A stretch of DNA of 31,633 nt from an uncultured Alistipes sp. (GTDB taxonomy: Bacteria > Bacteroidota > Bacteroidia > Bacteroidales > Rikenellaceae): positions 1 to 31,633 of the forward strand of contig CAAGBL010000049.1 of the NCBI GenBank assembly GCA_900768045.1, written 5' to 3'. Made by a program: the position numbers and the translations under genes. Position 1 is the first letter of the stretch, and each line of letters begins with the position of its first letter. A model generated the notes under the pieces. That model did not search any database, was not told the origin of the DNA, and saw only the letters and a list, made by a program, of their open reading frames with translations. Shown here piece after piece: positions 23,391-31,565 of the stretch.

Positions 23391-23897
23391 TTATCGCAAT
23401 GCGTTGATAATCTGCTGGGTATAGTCCACCTTCGACGAGTAGTAGAGCACTGTCGGATTTGCCGAGATGTCGATAACAAGGTCGTAGCCATACTGTGATG
23501 CGTAGCGCTCGATGGTGCTAAACACCCTCTGCTGTATTGGCTGTATCAGCTCCATGCGCTTCTTCATAAGCTCGCCATCGGTGCCGAATATTGACTCCTG
23601 ATACTCTGTTGCCTCCTGCTCCTTCTGCAATATCTGCTGCTCACGCTGCTGGCGTGTAGCCTCGTTAAGCGCTGCTCGCTGCTGCATATAGCTGTTATAT
23701 AGGCGCTCTACCTCCTGGAACTTAGCGTCAACCTTTGCCTGATACTGCGCCGATAGTTGCTCGATTTGCTCCAAGGCGTTATTATATGTCGATAGTGACT
23801 TAAAAACCTTTTCGCTATCTACGACCATATAGTTTTGTGCTGAAACGCCCACCACGCTGAGCATCATGGCCAAAAGGGCTACAATAATTCGTCTCAT
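23391..23897 (-). CDS. OmpH/Skp family periplasmic chaperone (proximal copy)
   Basis: A 168-residue exported protein with signal peptide RRIIVALLAMMLSVVGVSAQ, then the family block NYMVVDSEKVFKSLSTYNNA. A Gln/Glu-rich coiled coil follows (QREQQILQKEQEATEYQESI), and the C-terminal GYDLVIDISANPTVLYYS, typical of OmpH/Skp, closes it. It diverges clearly from the distal copy, so the duplication is old. The two may form mixed trimers or handle different clients. A promoter matching consensus lies in the 75-base gap after bamA, so the chaperone pair can probably be expressed apart from bamA. Confidence 0.93.
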   Translation of the reverse strand: MRRIIVALLAMMLSVVGVSAQNYMVVDSEKVFKSLSTYNNALEQIEQLSAQYQAKVDAKFQEVERLYNSYMQQRAALNEATRQQREQQILQKEQEATEYQESIFGTDGELMKKRMELIQPIQQRVFSTIERYASQYGYDLVIDISANPTVLYYSSKVDYTQQIINALR

Positions 23898-23942
23898 ATA
23901 TCTCTATTTTTATGCATTATAAATATATAATGTCTGTAACAT

Positions 23943-23972
23943 CAAATTTATTGCCACAATAGCAGTGTTCAA
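23943..23972 (-). promoter_or_regulatory. Internal promoter before the ompH pair
   Basis: On the minus strand TTG (23970-23972) is followed after 19 bases by TAAATTTG (23943-23950). Both elements and the spacing fit the Bacteroidetes consensus. It predicts a leader of about 40 bases for the proximal ompH gene and lies directly after the bamA stop codon. Confidence 0.65.
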
Positions 23973-26531
23973 TTAAAACTGCTGTCCGATTACGAAGTGG
24001 AACTGCGAGCCACTGCGCTCTGTTTTTCCGTATGCTGGATCGAAGCCGTAACCCCAGTCTACACCGAGCATACCCACGATAGGAAGATATAGGCGCACGC
24101 CGACACCTGCCGAGCGCTTAATCTTAAATGGCGAGAACTCCTTCCAAGAGTTAAAGCCGTTACCACCCTCCAAGAATGCAAGCACGTAGATTGAAGAGCT
24201 TGGCTTCATTATTACGGGGTAGCGTAGCTCCATGGTGTACTTGTTGTATGCCACAGAGTAGTAGTTTGTTGGGTCGAGAGCTCCGTCCTCATAACCACGC
24301 AGAGCGATGATGTCAACACCGTAGATGTTATATCCCGTCATACCGTCGCCACCAATCTCGAAGCGCTCAAATGGCGATACCTTATTCTTGTTGTAGTGGC
24401 CCAAGTAACCCATCTCGGCGCCGAGCATGAGCACGAGGTTCTGGTTCTGCGTGAGTGGGAAGTACCAGCGGCCCTTAAGCAACCACTTATGGTACTCAAT
24501 CCAGCGGTATCTATCCTGGTCTGAGAGGTTCGGATCTGAGTAGTTCTTGCCGTCCCATAACGAGAATGGTGGTGTTATCTGCAACGATACCGAGAACTCG
24601 GAGCCTGAGCGTGAGTAGAATGGAGCATCTACCGATGAGCGCTGCATGATAAGCTTAAGCGCAAGGGTGTTTGCCACACCGTCGCTGATGATGAACGAAT
24701 CCCAGCCCTTTAGTCCATAGCGCTGATAGCCTAACTCTCCATAGAATGTAAAGTATGGATCGGGCCATTGTAGACGCTTACCAAAGCCCATGGCAAGTCC
24801 CATTGAGCGGTAGTGCATTGAGGCGTTCTGCCATACATAGTATGCATTGTTCTGCTCCGATATATATCCCGACAATGTGAACGAGTTAGGACGCTTACCG
24901 CCCAACCAAGGGTCTGTGAAGCTGAGTGACAGGGCCTTGTAGTATGTACCGTTTGTCTGACCCGATATCGATAGCTTCTGGTTTTGTCCCGATGGATATG
25001 GTCTCCAAGCACCCTTCTTAAAGAAGTTGCGCATAGATAGGTTGTTGAGGGTGATACCCACGCTACCTACGAATGTACCCGAGCCCCAACCACCAGCGAT
25101 GTTAAACTGGTCGGATGCCTTCTCCGAGAGAGGCCAGTTGACATCTACCAACTCGTCGCTAACGGGCTGAATATCGGGAACAATAGCTTGCTCGTCGAAG
25201 TGGCCCATGCTCATAAGCGTACGCATGGTCTGCATGAGCAGGCCTCGGTTGTATAGCTCGCCAGGGCGTACGTATAGCTCACGACGAATAACCTCGTCGT
25301 TAACACGCATATTTCCCGAGATGCCAACGTTGTTTACGGTAAATGGCTTACCCTCAAAGATGCGAATCTCAAGGTCGAGAGAGTCGGGGCCAACAATCAT
25401 CTCTGCTGGCTCGATCTGCGACATGAGGTAGCCGTTGTTTTGGTAGAGCGATGATATAGACATCTCCTCAGGGTTCATCTCACGGCCGATGCCGAGGCGC
25501 TTATGCAACGACTTCTTGTCGTAGATGTCGCCCGAGCCTATGCCGAGCATGCTCTCGAGGCGTGCGGTCTCATATACCGAGTTACCCACCCAGTTAATGT
25601 TGCGGATATAGAAGCGATTACCCTCCTCAACCTCGATGTCGATGCCGAGGTTTGTCTCGTCGATAAAGTATACCGAGTCACGCACGATGTTGGCGTTGCG
25701 GAAGCCCTGCGAGTTGTAAAAGTCGAGGAGCTTCAGCTTATCTTCCTCATACTCCTCCTCTAAGAGCTTGCGGTTTTGGAAGAAGAGAATGCTTTTTTGG
25801 TGTGTCTTCTTGAATGTTCGGCGTAGGCGCTTATCCTCAAACTCCGTATTGCCTATAAAGTTAATCTCGCCAACACGCACCTTGGGGCCCTTGTCTATGA
25901 CGAAGGTCACGTTTACACACTGCTCGTAGGTGGTGTCATTGTCGATGCGCACATCGATATTGCAGGTGCGGAAGCCCTTCTCAGAGTAGTGCTCCTTGAT
26001 GAGCTTTATGTTTTTGTCGATGATGTAGTCCGAAAGCTCGGTGTTGCGGCGTAGCTTGAGCACCTCACGTAGGTCGTCGCTCTTGCTCTTTGTCACACCC
26101 TCAAACTTCCATGTAAGAATGCGGGCACGCTCCTTGAGAAATACCTCCAAGTCAACTGAGTCGCCCTCGATTGTTGCACCAATCTGCACGTTGGAGAAGT
26201 AGCGGGGTGCCCACAATCGCTGCATGGCGTTGTATACGAAGTTGCTGGGGAGATATACCGAGTCGCCCTCCTGGAGTCCTGCCGACGACTTCAAAATATC
26301 GTGGTTTAGGTACTTTACACCATGGAGATTTACCTTGCGAATGTAGTATAGCCTTGGCTTCTCGTCCTCCATCATTGGTGCGTTAGGATCGAAAAGGGTG
26401 CTATCTACGGCCTCATTGTCAAACTCGTTGCCAATGGTGTATGTCGTACTACGCTGCTGCGCCATGCCATTAGGCATAGAGCAAATCAACGCTAAAAGAG
26501 CTATTAGAAATATTTTGATTTCTTTTATCAT
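23973..26531 (-). CDS. bamA: Outer membrane protein assembly factor BamA
   Basis: The central subunit of the BAM complex, which folds beta-barrel proteins into the outer membrane. The 852-residue protein begins with a signal peptide (IFLIALLALICSMPNGMAQ). About 400 residues of POTRA repeats follow, recognisable by blocks such as VRVGEINFIGNTEFEDKRLR and FYIRNINWVGNSVYETARLE. The C-terminal Omp85 barrel contains the loop-6 motif LRGYEDG, the local form of VRGF/Y, and ends in an aromatic residue (FHFVIGQQF), as expected for a BAM substrate. It lies 8 bases after uppS and upstream of two ompH genes, an arrangement conserved in the phylum. Confidence 0.96.
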   Translation of the reverse strand: MIKEIKIFLIALLALICSMPNGMAQQRSTTYTIGNEFDNEAVDSTLFDPNAPMMEDEKPRLYYIRKVNLHGVKYLNHDILKSSAGLQEGDSVYLPSNFVYNAMQRLWAPRYFSNVQIGATIEGDSVDLEVFLKERARILTWKFEGVTKSKSDDLREVLKLRRNTELSDYIIDKNIKLIKEHYSEKGFRTCNIDVRIDNDTTYEQCVNVTFVIDKGPKVRVGEINFIGNTEFEDKRLRRTFKKTHQKSILFFQNRKLLEEEYEEDKLKLLDFYNSQGFRNANIVRDSVYFIDETNLGIDIEVEEGNRFYIRNINWVGNSVYETARLESMLGIGSGDIYDKKSLHKRLGIGREMNPEEMSISSLYQNNGYLMSQIEPAEMIVGPDSLDLEIRIFEGKPFTVNNVGISGNMRVNDEVIRRELYVRPGELYNRGLLMQTMRTLMSMGHFDEQAIVPDIQPVSDELVDVNWPLSEKASDQFNIAGGWGSGTFVGSVGITLNNLSMRNFFKKGAWRPYPSGQNQKLSISGQTNGTYYKALSLSFTDPWLGGKRPNSFTLSGYISEQNNAYYVWQNASMHYRSMGLAMGFGKRLQWPDPYFTFYGELGYQRYGLKGWDSFIISDGVANTLALKLIMQRSSVDAPFYSRSGSEFSVSLQITPPFSLWDGKNYSDPNLSDQDRYRWIEYHKWLLKGRWYFPLTQNQNLVLMLGAEMGYLGHYNKNKVSPFERFEIGGDGMTGYNIYGVDIIALRGYEDGALDPTNYYSVAYNKYTMELRYPVIMKPSSSIYVLAFLEGGNGFNSWKEFSPFKIKRSAGVGVRLYLPIVGMLGVDWGYGFDPAYGKTERSGSQFHFVIGQQF

Positions 26532-26539
26532 TTTGCTTC

Positions 26540-27259
26540 TTATGATTCAATAACAAGACCATAGCGGCGCTCACGTGAGGCGTAAACATCAAGGGCCTTC
26601 TTAAACTCCTCCTCGTCAAAGTCGGGCCATAGCACCTCAGGGAAGTAGAACTCGGCATACGAAGCCTGCCATAGCAAGAAGTTGCTTAGGCGACATTCGC
26701 CACTTGTGCGCACGATAAGGTCGGGATCGGGCATCGAATGTGTCATGAGGTGCTCGGCGATAACCTCCTCATTAATATCCTCGCTACTAAGCTCGCCCTT
26801 TGCCACACGCTCGCTGATGGCCTGTGTTGCAAGCATTATCTCACGACGTGACGAGTAGTTAAATGCCAAAACGAGGGTAAGTGTCTTGCCCTCGGCTGTG
26901 CTCTGCTCTATCTGGTCAATCATCTTGAGCACGGACTCCGAGAAGTGTGTCTTCTCGCCGATAATCTTTACCCTTACGCCCTGCTCGATAAGCTCTGGGG
27001 TCTCTCCCACAACGCTCTTGCAGAAGAGCTCCATGATGGCATTAACCTCGGCTATGGGGCGGCCCCAATTCTCAGTTGAGAAGGCATAAAGCGTAAGCCA
27101 CTTTACTCCATTTTTTGCGGCAGCCTTCACTGCACGACGCACCGACTCGACACCAGCGATATGTCCCTCATAACGCTCTTTGCCGTGTTGCTTTGCCCAA
27201 CGTCCGTTACCATCCATGATGATAGCTACGTGCTCAGGTATGTGATGTTTGTTGCTCAT
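26540..27259 (-). CDS. uppS: Isoprenyl transferase (undecaprenyl diphosphate synthase)
   Basis: A cis-prenyltransferase that builds the C55 lipid carrier for peptidoglycan and other envelope polymers. The 239-residue protein has the catalytic motif MDGNGRWAKQHG near residues 15-26, with Asp16. It also has LTLVLAFNYSSRREI and the C-terminal signature DLIVRTSGECRLSNFLLWQ, followed by YAEFYFPEVLWPDF. Length is typical. The start is the ATG at 27259. A promoter of good consensus lies so close upstream that the leader would be only about 5 bases. It is followed by bamA after 8 bases, so lipid-carrier synthesis and outer-membrane assembly are probably co-transcribed. Its product is the carrier used by MurG in this window. 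Confidence 0.96.
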   Translation of the reverse strand: MSNKHHIPEHVAIIMDGNGRWAKQHGKERYEGHIAGVESVRRAVKAAAKNGVKWLTLYAFSTENWGRPIAEVNAIMELFCKSVVGETPELIEQGVRVKIIGEKTHFSESVLKMIDQIEQSTAEGKTLTLVLAFNYSSRREIMLATQAISERVAKGELSSEDINEEVIAEHLMTHSMPDPDLIVRTSGECRLSNFLLWQASYAEFYFPEVLWPDFDEEEFKKALDVYASRERRYGLVIES

Positions 27260-27269
27260 AATAATCTCG

Positions 27270-27301
27270 CAAATGTAAACAATTTAATTAAATTTTCACA
27301 A
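27270..27301 (-). promoter_or_regulatory. Promoter of the uppS-bamA cluster
   Basis: On the minus strand TTG (27299-27301) and TACATTTG (27270-27277) are separated by 21 bases, matching the Bacteroidetes pattern. Initiation 5-7 bases past the box would fall near 27264, leaving almost no 5' leader before the uppS ATG. Confidence 0.62.
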
Positions 27302-27402
27302 TCTGTAAATCACTTTTTATTGCGCATGCGCACGAGAAATAGTTGCATTGCGCTTATAGTCAATGATATACATGCTGTGAAAAAGTGCTATATATGAGTG
27401 TG

Positions 27403-28269
27403 CTATCGGTTATCGACACCCCACATCATCTTCTCTCTTAACGTGTCGTAGAATGTATTATTATGTGGCGTAGCCAAAATAAGCGACTCTTCGGCCACGG
27501 CAAGCTCTATCGTGGCGCTACTTGCAAGCGTGTATGTGCGGTTGTCGAGCGATAGCGATGCCTCGCCATCACGAGCATTTAGCTTGAGCGTTATCTGGCA
27601 GCTATCGGGCACGACAATAGGGCGCATAGTAAGGTTGTGGGGCGCAAGAGGCGAGAGCACAAGACAACGACACAGAGGATCAACAATGGGGCCTCCTGCC
27701 GATAGCGAGTAGGCTGTTGAGCCCGTAGGTGTCGAGATTATTAGTCCGTCGCCATGATAAGTAGCCACTCGTTGACCATCTATCTGAGCCTCAACCGATA
27801 TCATTGTTGCTCCGTGGCGGTGTATTGTTATCTCATTCAGCGCTAATGGCATGATATTGGCAGCGTCGCCAGCTACTCGAAGCATGCGTCGCTCCTCAAA
27901 CTTAAGCTCCCCTTTGGCAATATGGTTAAAGAGCTCGTCTATTCCCTCGCCGCTATCGGCAGTAAGGTAGCCAAGACGTCCACAGTTTATGCCAATTACT
28001 GGGGTTTTGGGCGATGGACGTAGCGATAAAGCATCGAGGAGTGTGCCGTCGCCACCGTATGTGACGAGCACATCGTTATCGGTTGAGCGAGGCGAATTTG
28101 TATAGCGATGGTCGCTGTCGATGCGTATGTCGGTTATCGCCTCTATGATATCTGCAAAATCCTCATTTACAGAGTATCCGAGCTTGTGACGCTCGATAGC
28201 TGTAAACATTGCACATATCTGCTCAGGGCGATGTTTTAGCTCCTTGCGAGAAAAAAGTATAATGTTCAT
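27403..28269 (-). CDS. nadK: NAD kinase
   Basis: Phosphorylates NAD to NADP with ATP or polyphosphate, in the cytoplasm. The 288-residue protein has the GGDGT motif at residues 72-76 with the catalytic Asp. The ALNEITIHRH block holds the substrate-binding Asn-Glu. The Gly-rich region GDGLIISTPTGSTAYSLSAG is followed by GPIVDP, which is diagnostic of the family. The N-terminus MNIILFSRKEL is short and normal. The gene diverges from pdxJ with only 53 bases between the start codons. A TATCTTTG box at 28307-28314 gives it a leader of about 32 bases. No clear terminator follows before the uppS promoter. Confidence 0.96.
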   Translation of the reverse strand: MNIILFSRKELKHRPEQICAMFTAIERHKLGYSVNEDFADIIEAITDIRIDSDHRYTNSPRSTDNDVLVTYGGDGTLLDALSLRPSPKTPVIGINCGRLGYLTADSGEGIDELFNHIAKGELKFEERRMLRVAGDAANIMPLALNEITIHRHGATMISVEAQIDGQRVATYHGDGLIISTPTGSTAYSLSAGGPIVDPLCRCLVLSPLAPHNLTMRPIVVPDSCQITLKLNARDGEASLSLDNRTYTLASSATIELAVAEESLILATPHNNTFYDTLREKMMWGVDNR

Positions 28270-28292
28270 TATCGCAGAATGAAAAAAAATAT

Positions 28293-28300
28293 TAACTTTG
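28293..28300 (+). promoter_or_regulatory. -7 promoter box for pdxJ
   Basis: TAACTTTG matches TAnnTTTG. Initiation near 28306 would leave a leader of about 17 bases for the ATG at 28323. It stands 6 bases from the oppositely directed box of nadK. No TTTG was found at the -33 position. Confidence 0.6.
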
Positions 28301-28306
28301 CTTTTG

Positions 28307-28314
28307 CAAAGATA
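28307..28314 (-). promoter_or_regulatory. -7 promoter box for nadK
   Basis: The minus strand reads TATCTTTG, matching the consensus. Initiation near 28301 gives nadK a leader of about 32 bases. The box overlaps the very start of the pdxJ transcript, so the two promoters probably cannot be occupied at the same time. Confidence 0.6.
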
Positions 28315-28322
28315 TGAAAATT

Positions 28323-29057
28323 ATGACAAAACTAAGCGTTAATATCAATAAGATTGCCGTAGTGCGCAATTCTCGTGGTGGAAATATGCCTAATTTGTTG
28401 AAGGCAGCACTCGATATCGAGCAGTTTGGTGCCGATGGCATCACTGTCCACCCTCGCCCCGATGCACGACATATTCGCTACTCCGATGTTCGTGAGCTTA
28501 AGGCAAATATCAAGACCGAGCTCAATGTCGAGGGTAACCCTATTGAGAGCTTCTGCGAGCTTGTTGAGGAGGTGCGCCCAGCGCAGGTTACGTTGGTGCC
28601 CGATGCTGAGGATGCTATCACCTCGTCGGCAGGTTGGGATACTATCCGCAATCGTGAGTTTTTGAAGGCTATGGCCGACCGTTTCCATAAGGCGGGTATT
28701 CGTGTATCTATCTTCGTAGACCCTGTTGTTGAGATGGTTACAGCGGCCAAGGAGTGTGGTGCTGATCGTGTTGAGCTATATACCGAGGCTTATGCTGCGG
28801 GCTACTCAGAGAATCGTGAGGCAGCCATTGCGCCATACGTTGCTGCTGCCGAGGAGGCACGTCGTGTTGGCCTTGGACTAAATGCTGGTCACGACCTTAA
28901 CACCGAGAATTTGCAATATTTTATCGAGCGCATTCCATGGGTTGACGAGGTATCTATTGGCCACGCTCTAATTAGCGATGCTCTGTATTGGGGTTTGGAG
29001 AACACCGTAGAGATTTATCAGCGCTGCATACGCCGTGCTCACAATATCGAAAAATAG
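28323..29057 (+). CDS. pdxJ: Pyridoxine 5'-phosphate synthase
   Basis: PdxJ condenses 1-deoxyxylulose 5-phosphate with 3-amino-2-oxopropyl phosphate to pyridoxine 5'-phosphate, the last ring-forming step of the DXP-dependent vitamin B6 route. The 244-residue TIM barrel starts MTKLSVNINKIAVVRNSRGG and contains GADGITVHPRPDARHI. The C-terminal phosphate-binding region is GLGLNAGHDLNTENL and SIGHALISDALYWGL. I chose the ATG at 28323 because family members start MTKLSVNIN; an ATG 9 bases upstream at 28314 is possible. It is followed after one base by the CCA-adding enzyme gene, so the two are likely translationally coupled. pdxA and the other pathway genes are not in the window. Confidence 0.95.
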   Translation: MTKLSVNINKIAVVRNSRGGNMPNLLKAALDIEQFGADGITVHPRPDARHIRYSDVRELKANIKTELNVEGNPIESFCELVEEVRPAQVTLVPDAEDAITSSAGWDTIRNREFLKAMADRFHKAGIRVSIFVDPVVEMVTAAKECGADRVELYTEAYAAGYSENREAAIAPYVAAAEEARRVGLGLNAGHDLNTENLQYFIERIPWVDEVSIGHALISDALYWGLENTVEIYQRCIRRAHNIEK

Positions 29058-29058
29058 A

Positions 29059-30456
29059 ATGATTGAGCCGTTAAAGCAACCTATTTTTAAGCATATAATG
29101 GAGGTCGTCGATGACATGGGCTTAGAGGCCTATGTCATTGGTGGTTATGTGCGTGACTACTACCTACGTCGCCCCTCAACAGATATCGATGTCGTGGTGG
29201 TGGGTAGTGGCGTTGCTGTTGCTGAGGAGTTAGGTAAGAGGCTGAATGCCAAGGTTACGATATTTAAAACATACGGTACGGCAATGCTCCGTTGGCGAGA
29301 TACAGAGGTTGAGTTTGTCGGAGCCCGCCGTGAGAGCTATACCCCCGAGTCACGCAACCCTCAGGTTGAGCCAGGCACGTTGGAGGACGACCAGCGTCGT
29401 CGTGACTTTACAATAAATGCTCTCGCATGGTCGCTTAATAAACCTACATTTGGCGAGTTGGTCGATCCGTTTGGTGGCCTTGACGACCTCGATGATTGCA
29501 TTATCCGCACCCCTTGTGAGCCTGATACAACATTCTCGGACGATCCGCTGCGCATGATGCGTGCTGTGAGGTTTGCCTCGCAGCTCGGCTTCGATATTGA
29601 CGATGATACGTTCGACGGAATATGTCGTCAGGCGGAGCGTATAAATATAATCACTAAGGAGCGTATCGCCGTAGAACTCAGTAAGATAATGGCATCGCCA
29701 GTGCCCTCTATTGGCCTTACGCTGATGCGTACCTCTGGACTGTTGAAGTATGTACTTCCTGAGCTCGATCGTATGGCGGGCGTTGAGCGTCGTGGCAAGC
29801 ATGCCCACAAGGATAACTTCGAGCATACGATGAAGGTGTTGGATAATCTTGCTAAGCGCACCGACGACATCTGGCTGCGCTGGGCGGCACTCTTCCACGA
29901 TATTGGCAAGCCACAAACCAAGGCATACGATCCTCATCACGGCTGGACATTCCACCAGCACGAGGCCGTTGGCTCGAAGATGATTCCTCAGCTCTTCCGT
30001 CGCCTTAAGTTGCCGATGAACGAGCCTATGCGCTTTGTGCAGAAGATGGTATTTTTGCACATGCGCCCAATAGTCCTCTCTGAGGACCTCGTTACAGACT
30101 CGGCAGTGCGTCGTCTTTTGTTTGAGGCGGGCGACGACATCGAGAAGCTGATGATGCTCTGCGAGGCCGACATCACGTCGGGTATTGATAGTAAGGTGCA
30201 GCGCTATCTTCGTAATTTTGAGCTTGTTCGCAGCAAGATGAAGGATCTCGAAGAGCGTGATCGTGTGCGCAATTTCCAGCCTCCTATTACGGGCGAGATA
30301 ATTATGAAGACCTACAATATATCACCTTGCGCAGTGATAGGCGAAATAAAGGAGGTAATTAAGAATGCTATCCTCGATGGCGTTATTCCTAACGACTACG
30401 ATGCTGCCTATGCACTTATGGAGCAGGAGGCTGAGCGCCGAGGACTTCACAAGTAG
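29059..30456 (+). CDS. CCA tRNA nucleotidyltransferase with HD domain
   Basis: A class II nucleotidyltransferase of 465 residues. The head domain carries GGYVRD (residues 28-33) and the metal-binding Asp pair STDIDVVVVG (Asp42, Asp44). RRRDFTINALAW and the base-recognition block DDPLRMMRAVRFASQLGF follow. A C-terminal HD phosphohydrolase domain contains LFHDIGKPQTKAYDPHHGWT. Such proteins add or repair the 3' CCA of tRNAs; the HD part may act on 2',3'-cyclic phosphates. The tRNA-Cys gene in this window lacks an encoded CCA, in keeping with need for this activity. The start is the ATG at 29059, one base after pdxJ, not the GTG at 29035. Poly(A) polymerase is an alternative, but Bacteroidetes usually have the CCA enzyme. 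Confidence 0.9.
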   Translation: MIEPLKQPIFKHIMEVVDDMGLEAYVIGGYVRDYYLRRPSTDIDVVVVGSGVAVAEELGKRLNAKVTIFKTYGTAMLRWRDTEVEFVGARRESYTPESRNPQVEPGTLEDDQRRRDFTINALAWSLNKPTFGELVDPFGGLDDLDDCIIRTPCEPDTTFSDDPLRMMRAVRFASQLGFDIDDDTFDGICRQAERINIITKERIAVELSKIMASPVPSIGLTLMRTSGLLKYVLPELDRMAGVERRGKHAHKDNFEHTMKVLDNLAKRTDDIWLRWAALFHDIGKPQTKAYDPHHGWTFHQHEAVGSKMIPQLFRRLKLPMNEPMRFVQKMVFLHMRPIVLSEDLVTDSAVRRLLFEAGDDIEKLMMLCEADITSGIDSKVQRYLRNFELVRSKMKDLEERDRVRNFQPPITGEIIMKTYNISPCAVIGEIKEVIKNAILDGVIPNDYDAAYALMEQEAERRGLHK

Positions 30457-30470
30457 CTTAACTGGGAAAT

Positions 30471-31565
30471 ATGTGGATATACGGAGTGTTGCTTTTGGCA
30501 GTATACTTGGGTGCTAATGCCTACCTTTTTTGGAGAGTATTAGCACTCATTTCTGGTTTGCCGCTTGCGCTACGCATAACTATAGGTGTGGCATTCTGGC
30601 TTGCTGCGCTTATGCTGTTTGTGGCTATGGCACTTCGCAATGTTAATATCTCGGAGGTTGTAGTACGCACTATGTTTAATATCGGCTCCGTATGGCTTGT
30701 GTTTCTGCTCTATGCTGTGTTGTTAACACTGCTTTTTGACGTAGTTCACTGTGCATTTCCGAAGTTCTGCTGTGGCACGCCTACTGCTTTAATCTTCACG
30801 CTGCTGATAATGGGCATAGGTTATATAAACTATCGTAATCCCCGTGTCGAGGAGGTCGAGATTGAGAGCGATAAAATAGACCAAGACTTGCGCCTTGCCG
30901 TTATTAGCGATGTTCATCTTGGCTATGGCACAACACGACGTTTGTTTGCAGAGTATGTCGAGCTTATAAATAGCCAGAGGGCAGATGTAGTACTTATTGT
31001 TGGCGACCTCGTTGACAACTCGCTACGCCCTGTGCGTGAGCAACATATTGACGAGCTATGTGCAAAGATTGAGGCTACGAGAGGTGTATATATGGTACTT
31101 GGTAACCACGAGTATATTAGTGGTGTAGATGATGCTATGGCTTTTATCAACGATACCCCTATAACGCTCCTGCGTGATAGTGTTGCAGTGCCCTGTGAGG
31201 GTGTTGCCATTATTGGTCGTGATGACCGCACAAATCGCCATCGTAAGTCGCTAAAAACACTTGTTAGCCAAGCGGATAGCGCAGCTCTAAAGATTGTCCT
31301 TGACCACCAGCCCTACGAGATATCTGTGAGCAACAACCTCGGTGTCGATGTTCATATTTCGGGCCATACACATCGAGGTCAGGTGTGGCCACTAAGTTGG
31401 TTGGTAGATGCAATGTATGAGCAGAGCCATGGCTATCGCAAGTGGTCGAATACCCACGCCTTTGTATCTTCGGGCCTTTCGCTCTGGGGCCCTCCATTCC
31501 GCATTGGTACACGTAGCGAGATAGTCGTTATCACGCTTAAATCTCCACATCAAGGTCGTCAATAG
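30471..31565 (+). CDS. Membrane-anchored metallophosphoesterase
   Basis: A 364-residue calcineurin-like phosphoesterase with three to four hydrophobic helices in the first 125 residues, followed by a cytoplasmic or periplasmic catalytic domain. The metal-binding motifs are complete and in order: VISDVHLG (Asp147, His149), VGDLVDN, LGNHEY, LDHQPYE and SGHTHRGQVWP. This layout matches the YkuE/YaeI-like membrane phosphoesterases, some of which act on phospholipid or nucleotide substrates; the substrate here is unknown. It starts 14 bases after the CCA enzyme gene and is last in the pdxJ unit. Its last 29 bases overlap the end of a convergent minus-strand reading frame. Confidence 0.9.
   Translation: MWIYGVLLLAVYLGANAYLFWRVLALISGLPLALRITIGVAFWLAALMLFVAMALRNVNISEVVVRTMFNIGSVWLVFLLYAVLLTLLFDVVHCAFPKFCCGTPTALIFTLLIMGIGYINYRNPRVEEVEIESDKIDQDLRLAVISDVHLGYGTTRRLFAEYVELINSQRADVVLIVGDLVDNSLRPVREQHIDELCAKIEATRGVYMVLGNHEYISGVDDAMAFINDTPITLLRDSVAVPCEGVAIIGRDDRTNRHRKSLKTLVSQADSAALKIVLDHQPYEISVSNNLGVDVHISGHTHRGQVWPLSWLVDAMYEQSHGYRKWSNTHAFVSSGLSLWGPPFRIGTRSEIVVITLKSPHQGRQ

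Noticed and set aside
27161..27397. A 78-codon plus-strand frame across the uppS start and promoter
   Set aside because: It overlaps the conserved start of uppS and its promoter, with no protein features.
29350..30060. A 236-codon minus-strand open frame antisense to the CCA-adding enzyme gene
   Set aside because: Its translation has no recognisable motif, and the opposite strand encodes all nucleotidyltransferase and HD motifs. It is a shadow of codon bias.
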